The position numbers and the translations under genes are program-made. The notes under the pieces are model-generated. The model had not been told where the DNA came from and did not search any database. It saw nothing but the letters and a program-made list of their open reading frames with translations. From JAKAGZ01 sp963748105 (GTDB lineage: Bacteria > Bacteroidota > Ignavibacteria > Ignavibacteriales > Ignavibacteriaceae), in contig CAVVHP010000007.1 of the NCBI GenBank assembly GCA_963748105.1, positions 133,343 through 197,342 on the forward strand: DNA of 64,000 nt. Reading direction: 5' to 3'. How positions within the stretch are numbered: the first letter of the stretch is position 1; each line of letters opens with the position of its first letter. This document shows, piece by piece, positions 9,573-19,228 of this stretch.

Positions 9573-10696
9573 TGAGTTTTGCAAATTACGTACGTGAACT
9601 TATAGGAAATGATTTATTATTTGGACTAACAGTTTCGGTAGCAATAATAATTATCTCATTTCTGTTCGCAAAAATTTTAAGTTTTCTTCTTAAAAAAATT
9701 ATTAAGCCATTTACGGCAAAATCCAAAACAGTTCTTGATGATAAAATTCTTGAAGTTGCCGAATCAGCAACTTTCAGGTTAATCATAATAGGTGGCTTCT
9801 ATTTGGCAATTGGGAATCTGAGAGAAGGATACCTTTTATTTGAAGAAAATGCTTCAGCTAATTTTGCAAAAGCTTATCCATATATTAACACAATATTAGT
9901 AGCTCTGGATTACATCCTTTATATAGCTTTCGTCTTTATTTTACTTCTACTTACTTACAGGATAATTACAATTGTATTTGACTGGTACGCCGATAAAATT
10001 AATGCCGGCGAAAACAGGGACCTTAGCGGCAGTCTGTTTCCATTATTTAAAAAAGTTGTAAAAATTATTATCGCTGCTCTGGCTGTTGTAATTGTTCTTT
10101 CAAAATTTAAAGTTGATATCAGTGCATTTATAGTTTCTCTTGGCGTAGGTTCTCTGGCAATTGCCCTTGCAGCCCAGGATACTCTTTCAAATATGATTGC
10201 CGGATTTATCATTATGGTGGACAGACCTTTCAGAATTGGCGATCGTATAAATTACGCAGCAGGTGAAACAGGCGATGTTGTAAGTATAGGGCTTAGAAGT
10301 ACTAAAATTCTAAATTTTGACAGCAACCTCGTTATTATGCCGAATAATGAAATTGTTAAATCTAAAATTGTTAATGTTACATACCCAAATATTTTAACCA
10401 GGGTTATCATAGAGGTGGGCGTTGCATATGGCAGTGATTTGAAAAAAGTCAGGGAAGTTATGCTTAAAGCAGCTAATAATCACGCTCTTATTTCGCAGGA
10501 AATTCCGCCGGATGTCGTTTTAATTGAATTTGGTGATTCATCACTCAATGTACGCCTTGCCGCACGTACAGATGATTACAGAAACGCCTGGACTATGCAA
10601 TGCGAACTTAGAGAAACTATTTATGAGGAATTCAACAAGGCCGGAGTTGAAATCCCTTTCCCGCAAAGAGTTGTTCATATGAAAAAAGATACATAA
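9569..10696 (+). CDS. MscS-family mechanosensitive ion channel
   Basis: This 375-aa small-conductance mechanosensitive channel releases solutes on hypo-osmotic shock. It has an N-terminal hydrophobic helix (about residues 17-42), two further TM segments (about 70-90 and 103-130), then the pore-lining TM3 region with VSLGVGSLAIALAAQDTLSNMIAGF, followed by the cytoplasmic beta domain (DRPFRIGDRI) and the alpha/beta C-terminal vestibule. The ATGA overlap with pyrE indicates the same transcript. The size is between E. coli MscS (286 aa) and larger relatives, with an extra N-terminal TM region. Confidence 0.93.
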   Translation: MMSFANYVRELIGNDLLFGLTVSVAIIIISFLFAKILSFLLKKIIKPFTAKSKTVLDDKILEVAESATFRLIIIGGFYLAIGNLREGYLLFEENASANFAKAYPYINTILVALDYILYIAFVFILLLLTYRIITIVFDWYADKINAGENRDLSGSLFPLFKKVVKIIIAALAVVIVLSKFKVDISAFIVSLGVGSLAIALAAQDTLSNMIAGFIIMVDRPFRIGDRINYAAGETGDVVSIGLRSTKILNFDSNLVIMPNNEIVKSKIVNVTYPNILTRVIIEVGVAYGSDLKKVREVMLKAANNHALISQEIPPDVVLIEFGDSSLNVRLAARTDDYRNAWTMQCELRETIYEEFNKAGVEIPFPQRVVHMKKDT

Positions 10697-10722
10697 TATT
10701 TTCTCACCTAAAATTTACTCAA

Positions 10723-11991
10723 ATGAAAACAATTATAATTTCACTTGTTTTATCTGTTGCCGTATTCGCTCAGGTAAAATTTGATGGTTATTTCATCGAT
10801 AAGACTTTAAGAATTGATTATTCCCACACCGCTGATTCAACACACGACTATTATTCAATAGATCAGTTAAAAGAAGAGCCATTTTGGGGAGGAACAAAAA
10901 CAAATTTAACAGACAGCTTTAATTACGGGGCCTTTGTATTTAAGGCATACGATGACAGTACCAATACACTAATTTTTAATCACACCTATTCTTCAATGCT
11001 GAATGAATGGCAGACAACTGATGAAGCTAAGCATACCTCCCGGAATTTTGAAGAAACTGTAATAATGCCTTTCCCGAAACATAAAATCAGAGTTGAGTTT
11101 TACACACGCAATAAAGAGCATATTCCTGTTAAAAAATATGTCTATAAAATAGATCCGAACAATTATTTTATTAAGCATGATAACAATTATAAATTCCCGA
11201 CTTTCAAAGTTCATTTTTCAGGTGACCCTTCAACAAAAGTTGATATTGTAATTCTACCCGAAGGGTATACCAAAGAACAAATGGGAAAATTTAAAAAAGA
11301 TTGTGAAAAATTTGCAGGTTATCTTTTTAAGGTTTCACCCTACGATTCAAATTCTGATAAATTTAATATCTGGGGAGTTGAAGCAGCCTCGAAGGATTCC
11401 GGGACCGATGTACCGGGAAAAGGAATCTGGAAAAATACATTACTGGGCACTACGTTTTATACTTTTGATGAAGAAAGATATTGCCTTACGCCAGAGGATA
11501 AAATTGTTCGGGATGTTGCATCAAACGCCCCTTATGATCAGATATATATTCTTGTAAATACAGAAAAATATGGCGGCGGCGGACTTTATAATTTTTATAA
11601 CATTTGCACATCAGATAATAAAAATTCTGAATTTGTTTTCACTCATGAATTTGGTCACGGCTTTGCATTTTTAGGAGATGAATATTACACATCTTCTATA
11701 GCATACAATGATTTTTACCCGAAAGGTGTGGAACCATTGGAACCAAATCTCACAACAATGGTAGATTTTGCGTCAAAATGGAAGAGTATGGTAGCCGATA
11801 CTATTCCAATTCCAACACCAAACACAAAGGAATATAAAGATGTTGTTGGTGTTTTTGAAGGCGGAGGTTATGTTGAAAAAGGAGTCTATCGCCCGGCAGA
11901 AGTTTGTTCAATGCATCAGATCGTTTTGAATCATTTCTGTCCTGTTTGCAAAGCCGCAATTCAAAAAATGATAGATTATTATACAAAATAG
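10723..11991 (+). CDS. Secreted M64-family metallopeptidase
   Basis: This is a 422-aa zinc peptidase of family M64 (IgA peptidase-like). Residues 1-17 are a signal peptide ending VFAQ. An N-terminal M64_N beta domain (about 20-160) comes before the catalytic domain. The domain opens with VDIVILPEGYTKEQM and carries the zinc site HEFGHGFAFLGDEYY, with the extra downstream Asp. The C-terminus has a Cys-containing segment (CSMHQIVLNHFCPVCKAAI) that is usual in the family. It is secreted to the periplasm or outside. It lies alone, 26 nt after the MscS gene. The substrate is unknown, and IgA cleavage is not implied in an environmental bacterium. Confidence 0.93.
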   Translation: MKTIIISLVLSVAVFAQVKFDGYFIDKTLRIDYSHTADSTHDYYSIDQLKEEPFWGGTKTNLTDSFNYGAFVFKAYDDSTNTLIFNHTYSSMLNEWQTTDEAKHTSRNFEETVIMPFPKHKIRVEFYTRNKEHIPVKKYVYKIDPNNYFIKHDNNYKFPTFKVHFSGDPSTKVDIVILPEGYTKEQMGKFKKDCEKFAGYLFKVSPYDSNSDKFNIWGVEAASKDSGTDVPGKGIWKNTLLGTTFYTFDEERYCLTPEDKIVRDVASNAPYDQIYILVNTEKYGGGGLYNFYNICTSDNKNSEFVFTHEFGHGFAFLGDEYYTSSIAYNDFYPKGVEPLEPNLTTMVDFASKWKSMVADTIPIPTPNTKEYKDVVGVFEGGGYVEKGVYRPAEVCSMHQIVLNHFCPVCKAAIQKMIDYYTK

Positions 11992-12086
11992 CTTATTCGC
12001 AATAACAATTCCTAAAATTAGAAAAAGTCACCGTATTTTTAGGCAGACTCGAAGAATAATTGTATTTTTAAGGTTGAATATTTTAA

Positions 12087-13355
12087 ATGAATATGAATAA
12101 ATCTGATAAAACATCGGTTAAAATGGATCAAAGAAAATTATATAAGGCTGTAGAAACGATAGCATCCGGTGACTTTAAGTCTGAAAACGAAATGATGTTT
12201 GAAGTATTAAATCAAATTGTTTCAGATGAAAAAATAGAAATTATTGGCGGAAGAATTTGGCGGTTGAGACCGGAAGATAAATTGTATGTATTATTATATC
12301 AGACAGGAAAGCTTGAAAGAATAAAAGAAAATTTTACACTTGAAATAAAAGATTACCCTTTCTTTGACGTTATTGCAAAAGAACGTACCATCTTAGGAAA
12401 TGAAACAAACATAACTTTAAGAGAAAAAGGAATCTTTAAATACTCAGCTTCGGGAGTGGGCTATAAAGTAAAAATTAACGGTGATTCATATTATGAATAC
12501 CTGCTGGCTCTTAATTCAGAAACAATTAATGAAGAACTCAGGTTGACGTTAAATATTATTGCAACAGCTCTTACTTCTCAAATAAAACAAAGAAAAAGTT
12601 CAATCAAGGCGGCACATCTAAAAGCAGATATTGATAAAGCCAGGGTTTTACAGAAAAGTATATTACCCGAACACGAATACAATTTTTTTGATTATCAGCT
12701 TTATGGTGTTACTGATCCCGCTGAAATTGTGGGCGGTGATTTTTTTGATTACGTTGAAATTGGTGATGAAGATAAATTGGCTGTTACAATTGGAGATGCT
12801 GCCAGTAAAGGTGTTAGTGCTGCTGCCGAAGCAATGTATATTTCAGGTGCTATGAGGATGGCTAGTAATTTTGAGATTAAAATTTCACCTTTAATGAAAA
12901 AAATGAACCGTCTTGTAAATAAAATTTTTACAGATGATAAATTCGCTTCATTTTTTTATGGTGAGTTATCCACTGAAAAAAGCGGGTTGTTTTTATATTC
13001 AAATGCCGGTCACAATCCACCTGTTTTCTTAAAAAAGGATTCAAATAATATAACTCTGTTAAATCCAACAGGACCGGTTTTCGGTCCCGCGCCAAATGCA
13101 AAATACTCTGTGGAAAGTATAAATATTACACCGGGGGATTTATTATTTATTTACTCAGATGGTGTAACAGATTCTGCTGATGCAGAATTTAATAATTTCG
13201 GAGAGGAAAGGTTGTACAAATTACTGAAGAAAATTAAACATTTGTCAGCAAAGGAGATTACCTACACAGTTCTTGAAGAAGTAATAAATTTTTCCCGTAA
13301 TGGTAAGTACCAGGATGACCGAACAATTGTAACAATTAAAAGGTTGCCTTCATAA
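12087..13355 (+). CDS. SpoIIE/RsbU-type PP2C serine phosphatase
   Basis: This is a 422-aa protein. Residues 1-180 form a divergent sensor-like N-terminal region with a GAF-like appearance but no recognised motif, followed by a short coiled linker (KAAHLKADIDKARVLQKSILP). The C-terminal PP2C domain (about 190-420) has the metal-binding DPAEIVGGDFFDY, IGDAASKGVSAA and IYSDGVTDSADAEF motifs. Such enzymes usually dephosphorylate an anti-anti-sigma (STAS) partner in a partner-switching cascade. No STAS or anti-sigma gene is adjacent here, so the partner must lie elsewhere. Confidence 0.9.
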   Translation: MNMNKSDKTSVKMDQRKLYKAVETIASGDFKSENEMMFEVLNQIVSDEKIEIIGGRIWRLRPEDKLYVLLYQTGKLERIKENFTLEIKDYPFFDVIAKERTILGNETNITLREKGIFKYSASGVGYKVKINGDSYYEYLLALNSETINEELRLTLNIIATALTSQIKQRKSSIKAAHLKADIDKARVLQKSILPEHEYNFFDYQLYGVTDPAEIVGGDFFDYVEIGDEDKLAVTIGDAASKGVSAAAEAMYISGAMRMASNFEIKISPLMKKMNRLVNKIFTDDKFASFFYGELSTEKSGLFLYSNAGHNPPVFLKKDSNNITLLNPTGPVFGPAPNAKYSVESINITPGDLLFIYSDGVTDSADAEFNNFGEERLYKLLKKIKHLSAKEITYTVLEEVINFSRNGKYQDDRTIVTIKRLPS

Positions 13356-13453
13356 AATCAATAGGGGAGATTATTGATTTCCAATTACCCGCTAATTCTA
13401 AAATAATTTTATTATTTTTTATTCTGAATAGAATTAAAATTTAGAGGTTTGCT

Positions 13454-14818
13454 ATGATCCAGTCAATTAATCCAGCCGATGACACTATACTCAAAGAATA
13501 CCTGGAGACAGCCGAAGGAGAATTAAAAAATATAATTTTAAATGCACACAATGATTTCCTTGATTGGAAAAACACGGATTTCAAGCATCGTTCAGAAAAA
13601 ATGAAGAAAGCCGCCGCGGTATTGAGAAACAGGAAAGAAGAATTTGCGAAAATTATGACAATGGAAATGGGAAAACCCATTGTACAAGCTAGAGCGGAAG
13701 CAGAAAAATGTGCCTGGGTTTGTGATTATTATGCAGAAAATGCTGAAAAATTCTTAATGGAAGAAGAAGTTCGGACCGATGCCTCAAAAAGTTTTATCTC
13801 GTATGAACCCTTGGGTGTTGTTCTTGCTGTAATGCCCTGGAATTTCCCGTTTTGGCAGGTATTTCGTTTTGCAGCACCTAACTTAATGGCCGGAAATGCC
13901 GGGATACTAAAGCATTCCTCAAATGTAACAGGATGTGCACTTGCAATTGAAGGTATTTTTAAAGAAGCAGGATTTCCTGAAAATTTATTCAGGACGCTAA
14001 TTATTTCTTCAAAAAAAGTGAGTAGTGTAATTGAAAATAAATTTGTCAAAGCTGTAACATTAACAGGGAGTACTGCCGCAGGAATATCTGTAGCGAAAAA
14101 TGCAGGCGCACAGCTTAAAAAGTCTGTTTTGGAACTTGGAGGAAGTGATCCTTACTTAGTCTTAGAAGATGCTGATTTGGATTCTGCAGCTGAAACCTGC
14201 GTGAATTCAAGATTATTAAATGGTGGACAAAGTTGTATAGCCGCTAAAAGATTTATAGTTGTAGAAAAAATTTATAATGATTTCGAAAAATTATTTCTTA
14301 AAAAAATGAAGTCTAAAAAAATGGGTGATCCGTTTGACGAAGAAAATAATCTGGGTCCACAGGCAAGAAATGATTTACGGGATGAATTGCATCAGCAGGT
14401 TGTAAAAAGTGTAAAAATGGGTGCCAGTCTTTTGCTTGGCGGAAAAATTCCTGAAGGTAAAGGAGCATATTACCCACCTACAATATTAACTGATGTAAAA
14501 CCGGGTATGCCGGCCTATGATGAAGAACTCTTCGGACCTGTAGCTGCAGTTATAAAAGTTAAAGATGAAGAAGAAGGTATTAAAGTAGCTAATGATACTG
14601 TGTTTGGACTGGGAGCTGCGGTTTTTACAAATGATATATTACGTGGTGAAAATATTGCTAAAAAGTATTTGAACTCTGGAAGTTGTTTTGTTAATGAATT
14701 TGTAAAATCCGATCCAAGATTACCATTTGGGGGAATTAAAGAATCCGGGTACGGCAGGGAGCTTTCTGTCTTTGGAATTCGGGAATTTGTAAATATTAAG
14801 ACTGTTTATATAAAATAA
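13454..14818 (+). CDS. NAD(P)-dependent aldehyde dehydrogenase, succinate-semialdehyde type
   Basis: This 454-aa member of the ALDH superfamily oxidises an aldehyde to the acid. It has the cofactor and Asn motif VMPWNFPFWQVFRF, the FTGSTAAG-equivalent TLTGSTAAGISVAK, the general base ELGGSDPYLVLEDADLD, the nucleophile loop GGQSCIAAKRF and the C-terminal LPFGGIKESGYGRE. The short N-terminus and PWNFPFWQ resemble the GabD/YneI class, so succinate semialdehyde is a likely but unproven substrate. It is monocistronic and converges with the response regulator, leaving only a 3-nt gap. Confidence 0.92.
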   Translation: MIQSINPADDTILKEYLETAEGELKNIILNAHNDFLDWKNTDFKHRSEKMKKAAAVLRNRKEEFAKIMTMEMGKPIVQARAEAEKCAWVCDYYAENAEKFLMEEEVRTDASKSFISYEPLGVVLAVMPWNFPFWQVFRFAAPNLMAGNAGILKHSSNVTGCALAIEGIFKEAGFPENLFRTLIISSKKVSSVIENKFVKAVTLTGSTAAGISVAKNAGAQLKKSVLELGGSDPYLVLEDADLDSAAETCVNSRLLNGGQSCIAAKRFIVVEKIYNDFEKLFLKKMKSKKMGDPFDEENNLGPQARNDLRDELHQQVVKSVKMGASLLLGGKIPEGKGAYYPPTILTDVKPGMPAYDEELFGPVAAVIKVKDEEEGIKVANDTVFGLGAAVFTNDILRGENIAKKYLNSGSCFVNEFVKSDPRLPFGGIKESGYGRELSVFGIREFVNIKTVYIK

Positions 14819-14821
14819 TAT

Positions 14822-15211
14822 CTAATTGTTATCAGCATCGATCTCAAATAATAATTTTTTTACCCAATCAATAAGTTGTGGCTTTTCAAACGGCTTTGAT
14901 AGATAGTCTGTAAGTCCGGCATCCAGAAATTCTTCTCTGTCACCTTTCATCGCGTATGCCGTAAGTGCTCCGATCGGAATGTTTTCATAGCCGTGAATTT
15001 TTCTTATCTCATTTGTAGCCTGTATACCATTCATATTTTTCGCGAGGCCGATATCCATTAATACCAGTGGATATTTTTTATTTTTAACCATTTTTATAGC
15101 TTCCTTACCATCGTGCGCTATATCAACATCACAAATTTCTTTAAGGAAAAGCCTGGTTATGTCTGTGCTTGCAAAATCATCTTCAACTAATAAAATAGTT
15201 GGTTTCGTCAT
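14822..15211 (-). CDS. Single-domain response regulator (CheY-like receiver)
   Basis: This is a 129-aa receiver domain with no output domain. The acidic pair is VEDD (residues 9-12), the phospho-acceptor Asp is in LVLMDIGL (about 54), the switch Thr/Ser is in GALTAYAMKGD, and Lys is in YLSKPF. It is 13 nt downstream of the six-PAS histidine kinase on the same strand and is its probable phosphorylation partner. With no effector domain it would signal by protein contact or through a phosphorelay. Confidence 0.92.
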   Translation of the reverse strand: MTKPTILLVEDDFASTDITRLFLKEICDVDIAHDGKEAIKMVKNKKYPLVLMDIGLAKNMNGIQATNEIRKIHGYENIPIGALTAYAMKGDREEFLDAGLTDYLSKPFEKPQLIDWVKKLLFEIDADNN

Positions 15212-15224
15212 AGTTGAAATCCTT

Positions 15225-18200
15225 CTAATTTAGATTACCGGATGGGATTTTAACGGTAAAAACCGATCCATGATTAATCTTGCTGTTTACCGAAATTGTA
15301 CCATTTAGTATGTCAATATATTTCTTTGTGATGGTTAATCCAAGTCCCGTGCCCTGATGTCTTCTGTTAAGGCCTTCACTAACCTGTCTGAATTCTTCAA
15401 AAATAATTTCCTGTTTTTCTTCTGGAATGCCAATACCCGTGTCTCTTACTCTTAATACGACATCATCATTTTCTGAATCAATTTCTACTGTAATCTTGCC
15501 TTTATCAGTAAATTTAATTGCATTATTTACAAGGTTGTTAATTATCTGAACAAATATTCTTTCATCAAGGTTAGCTTTAATATTTTTAATAATAGAAGTT
15601 GTCAACAGCAAATTTTTATTCGCTGCATTTATATCAAAAAGTTTTACTGCCCTTATTGTGATTTCTCCAACATCTATTTTTCTAATGTAAATGTCTTCTT
15701 TGTCTGATTCTATTCGTGTCAGATCCAGTAATAAATTTAAAGTATGAAGCAATCTTTTACCACTATCGTGGATGGTTCCGGCCATTGCTTGCTGTTCTGC
15801 TATTTTCAGATCATTCTTTAGGATCTCTGCATAACCAAGCACACCAATAAGAGGAGTTCTTAGCTCGTGACTCATATTCGCGAGGAATTTAGTTTTTAAT
15901 GAGTTCATTTCTTCGGCTTTTTCTTTAGCAGCTATCAATTCCATTTGTGCAATTTTTCTTTCTGTTATATCCTCTTTGATAGCAATAAAATTAGTTGTCA
16001 TGCCTTTTACATCTTTGATTGGAGAGATTGAAGCAAATTCCCAGAATAGTTCCCCATTTTTTTTCTTATTATGAAATTCGCCCTGCCAGGTTTTACCAGA
16101 TATAATCGTTTCCCATAATTTTTTGTAGCCTTCTGAAGGAGTTTCACCAGAACTCAAGATACGAGGGTTCTTTCCTTTTACTTCATCAAAAGTGTAACCT
16201 GTAACTTTAGTAAAGGTTGGATTAACATACTCAATATCACCTGATAAATTAGAAATTAAAATTGAAACGGGGCTTTGTTCAACCGCACTTGATAATTTCC
16301 GTAATTCATTTTCGTAGTTGACCCTTTCTGTAATATCTCTTGAAACCCCCATAATAGAAACGATATTATCCGATGAGTCTTTTATCGGAATTAGCCAGGT
16401 TCCCAGGTAAAGAACTCTACCGGGAAATTCAGTTTTATCCTCTACATATGCTGATTCCCTGGTATTGAATATTTTCATAAACGTTGATTCCTGACGTGAT
16501 GAGGTATAATCATTAAAAAATTCTGACCTTTTCTTCCCAATCATATCTTCGGGTCTCAGTCCAAATTGTGCTGAGCCAAAATTATTTACATAGAGAATTT
16601 CACCATTTTTGTCGACGATAAAAATCATATCTTGCGAGGCCTCAGCAAGTACTCTGTACTTCTCTTCGCTTTCTTTTAATAAATTTTCTTGTCTCAATCT
16701 TTCAGTAATATCTGTTGCAATTCCAATTAAAGCAATTGGTTTTTTATCTTCATCTCTTACTATCGCTGTTGATAAATGGATAGGAAATTGTGTACCGTCT
16801 TTTTTCATATTTATGAGTTCACCCTGCCAGCTTCCTTCAATTGTGTTGGGGTACGAATTAGGGTGTAATGGTTTATGTAATTTTGGGGGCCTTAAACAAT
16901 CAACTTCCTTTTCAATTATCTCTTCTGATTTGTAGCCGTAGGTATTTAAGAAAGTATCATTTACGTATATGATTTTGTTTTCAAGATTAGTTATGCTTAC
17001 ACACTCTGTAATATTTTCTAGTGAAAATGCCAGCATCTTAATTTGTTCTTCATTAATCTTTTTTTCTGTAATATCTTCGTGGTGAATTATTACATTCTGG
17101 ATTTTACCATATTTGTCAAAGACTGGGTATGCTTTATTATGGAACCATTTTTTTTGTTTCTTTGAAATTTTAATATTCTGCGATTTTGCTGCTACGCCAA
17201 TATCAAATAATATATCCCACTCAGCAGTTTCTCCCTTTTCAAAAACGTTTTTTAATATCGGAATTATTCCGCCATCTATAATAGACTTATCTTTGAAAAT
17301 ATTATATTTTTTGCCTTCTATATCCTCAGGTTGTACACCAAATAGTTCTGTTAATTTAGGATTTATTCTGTAACACCAGCCTTCCTTATCCAGAATTTGT
17401 GTACTTAGTGAAGACTGGATGTAGACTTGTTCCATGAAACTAACCTGGTCCTTTAATTGTTCTTTGGTCTTCATTTCTTCGGAAATATCTCTGAAAATTC
17501 CCTGAATATATTTTTGATTATTTAATTCAATTAAACTGGAAGTAATTTCGACGGGTATTATTGTTCCGTTTTTATGTTGTACATATTGCAAGTTTTTACC
17601 AGTAGCAGAACCATCTGTGAATGATTTAAATTCCCTCTTAGCATTTTTACTTTCCTTTTTCGGATGCAGTTCGTCCTGATGCATTTTTCTAATTTCTGCA
17701 AGCGATTTGCCGATTAATATCTGTGCCTTTCTGTTTGCTTCAAGTAATTTACCAGTTTTAGCATCAGCTATAAAAATTGCATCATTAGCTTCTTCCATAA
17801 GCTTTTTATATTTCGCACTTGAAGATAACTGCTCAAGCTCAATTAATTTTTGCTTTGTAATATTTCTTGCTACCCACAATACTTTATTATGGTTAAAAGG
17901 GGAAAGGGTGGCGCTAAACCATGCATCTTTTCTTTTTATTTTCAATAAATATTCAAACTGAACTATCTTTTTATCTCTGGCAACATCCTTAATATTTTTA
18001 TTAAATATTTTTGCTGTCGGTTTATCGAAAATTTCTGCGAGATTTTTACCAATTAATTCCTTTGGAGATTTATAAAAGTCTTTTGACCCGGTTGGAATAA
18101 TATTGAAATAATTACCTTTATTATCGAATATCAGTATAATTTCGGTCATAGCTGAAAAAATTGCTGCCAGATCTTTTTTCGAATCCAGAAGTTCTGCTTG

Positions 18201-18251
18201 TCTGCTTTTTAACGGTTTTACAGATACCTTTTTTCGCTCCAATGCTTTCAT
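15225..18251 (-). CDS. Multi-PAS sensor histidine kinase
   Basis: This 1008-aa cytoplasmic kinase has no predicted TM segment. About six tandem PAS/PAC domains are seen (starting near residues 25, 145, 275, 405, 530 and 655), each with a PAS core such as DAIFIADAKTGKLLEAN and a PAC tail such as GIFRDISEE. A HisKA domain with the phospho-His H-box FLANMSHELRTPLIGV and a HATPase_c domain (NNLVNNAIKFTD, VRDTGIGIP, GTGLGLTITKKY) follow. The number of PAS domains suggests several cytoplasmic ligands or redox inputs; none can be assigned. It is probably co-transcribed with the response regulator that follows. Confidence 0.95.
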   Translation of the reverse strand: MKALERKKVSVKPLKSRQAELLDSKKDLAAIFSAMTEIILIFDNKGNYFNIIPTGSKDFYKSPKELIGKNLAEIFDKPTAKIFNKNIKDVARDKKIVQFEYLLKIKRKDAWFSATLSPFNHNKVLWVARNITKQKLIELEQLSSSAKYKKLMEEANDAIFIADAKTGKLLEANRKAQILIGKSLAEIRKMHQDELHPKKESKNAKREFKSFTDGSATGKNLQYVQHKNGTIIPVEITSSLIELNNQKYIQGIFRDISEEMKTKEQLKDQVSFMEQVYIQSSLSTQILDKEGWCYRINPKLTELFGVQPEDIEGKKYNIFKDKSIIDGGIIPILKNVFEKGETAEWDILFDIGVAAKSQNIKISKKQKKWFHNKAYPVFDKYGKIQNVIIHHEDITEKKINEEQIKMLAFSLENITECVSITNLENKIIYVNDTFLNTYGYKSEEIIEKEVDCLRPPKLHKPLHPNSYPNTIEGSWQGELINMKKDGTQFPIHLSTAIVRDEDKKPIALIGIATDITERLRQENLLKESEEKYRVLAEASQDMIFIVDKNGEILYVNNFGSAQFGLRPEDMIGKKRSEFFNDYTSSRQESTFMKIFNTRESAYVEDKTEFPGRVLYLGTWLIPIKDSSDNIVSIMGVSRDITERVNYENELRKLSSAVEQSPVSILISNLSGDIEYVNPTFTKVTGYTFDEVKGKNPRILSSGETPSEGYKKLWETIISGKTWQGEFHNKKKNGELFWEFASISPIKDVKGMTTNFIAIKEDITERKIAQMELIAAKEKAEEMNSLKTKFLANMSHELRTPLIGVLGYAEILKNDLKIAEQQAMAGTIHDSGKRLLHTLNLLLDLTRIESDKEDIYIRKIDVGEITIRAVKLFDINAANKNLLLTTSIIKNIKANLDERIFVQIINNLVNNAIKFTDKGKITVEIDSENDDVVLRVRDTGIGIPEEKQEIIFEEFRQVSEGLNRRHQGTGLGLTITKKYIDILNGTISVNSKINHGSVFTVKIPSGNLN

Positions 18252-18497
18252 CTTTTTTTCGCCAGAAAATGTTAAAAAATAAAATCCAGAATCATCTGGA
18301 AGTACCTTATTATGTCAATTTCTATTCCAACAGTATTATTAACAAAAAGCCTTCGTTTTTAAATAGTTTTATAGGTTTATAAATTTGTTGCAAAGCTTCT
18401 TTCCAATAATGAGAAGTTTCGATTTTCACTTCTTTTCTTTGATAAGCTGTTCTATTTGGGTAATTTAGGATAAGAAATTCAAAAAATTCCTGATAAA

Positions 18498-19226
18498 TTG
18501 AATAATTATAAACTTACGCTGCAATACAACGGTACAAATTATGCCGGCTGGCAAATTCAGGAAAATGCTGTAACAGTCCAGCAAAAAATAATAGATGCTG
18601 TAAAAATTTTGTTAAAGGATGAAGTAAACCTGATTGGCTCCGGGAGGACAGATGCAGGTGTGCACGCATTTGGTCAGGTGGCTAACTTTAGAACCGAGGC
18701 TGGATTAGATATTTACCGTTTTCAACATTCATTAAATTCGATCCTTCCGCAGGATATTTCAATATTTGATATTTCATTAGTCGATGATAAATTTCACTCG
18801 AGATTTGACGCAAAAAAAAGGAGTTACATCTATTTTTTGTCGTTAAAGAAATCCCCGTTCTTTAACAAATATTCCTGGCTTTATCATAATGAAATTAATG
18901 TTAACGAATTAAATAAATTATCTGATTTATTAATCGGAACACACGATTTTACATCTTTTTCAAAAAAAAATGCAGAAGTAGAAAATAAAATTTGCATTAT
19001 TTATTCTGCCAGATGGAGAGTCACTGGCAACCTTGTAGTTTTTATGATTGAAGCTAACAGGTATTTACACGGGATGGTAAGAACTACAGTTGGTACATTA
19101 TTAAATCTGGTGAAAGGAAAAAACAGTAAAAAACAACTGATGGAAATACTAGATCAAAAGAATCGGGAAGCAGCGGGAGAAGCTGCACCAGCAAAAGGAT
19201 TATTTCTTTATAAAGTAAAATATTAA
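18498..19226 (+). CDS. truA: tRNA pseudouridine(38-40) synthase TruA
   Basis: This 242-aa enzyme makes pseudouridine in the anticodon stem-loop of tRNAs. It has the catalytic Asp motif GSGRTDAGVHAFGQVANF, an N-terminal LTLQYNGTNYAGWQIQ and a C-terminal RYLHGMVRTTVGTLL. The start is TTG at 18498. An in-frame TAA lies nine codons upstream and no ATG or GTG is available before the conserved N-terminus. No clear Shine-Dalgarno is seen close by. It is followed after 2 nt by the SDR gene. Confidence 0.95.
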   Translation: MNNYKLTLQYNGTNYAGWQIQENAVTVQQKIIDAVKILLKDEVNLIGSGRTDAGVHAFGQVANFRTEAGLDIYRFQHSLNSILPQDISIFDISLVDDKFHSRFDAKKRSYIYFLSLKKSPFFNKYSWLYHNEINVNELNKLSDLLIGTHDFTSFSKKNAEVENKICIIYSARWRVTGNLVVFMIEANRYLHGMVRTTVGTLLNLVKGKNSKKQLMEILDQKNREAAGEAAPAKGLFLYKVKY

Positions 19227-19228
19227 TT

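Noticed and set aside
10723..11991. Calling the M64 peptidase an IgA-specific virulence protease
   Set aside because: The family name comes from one member; nothing in the context supports an immunoglobulin substrate.
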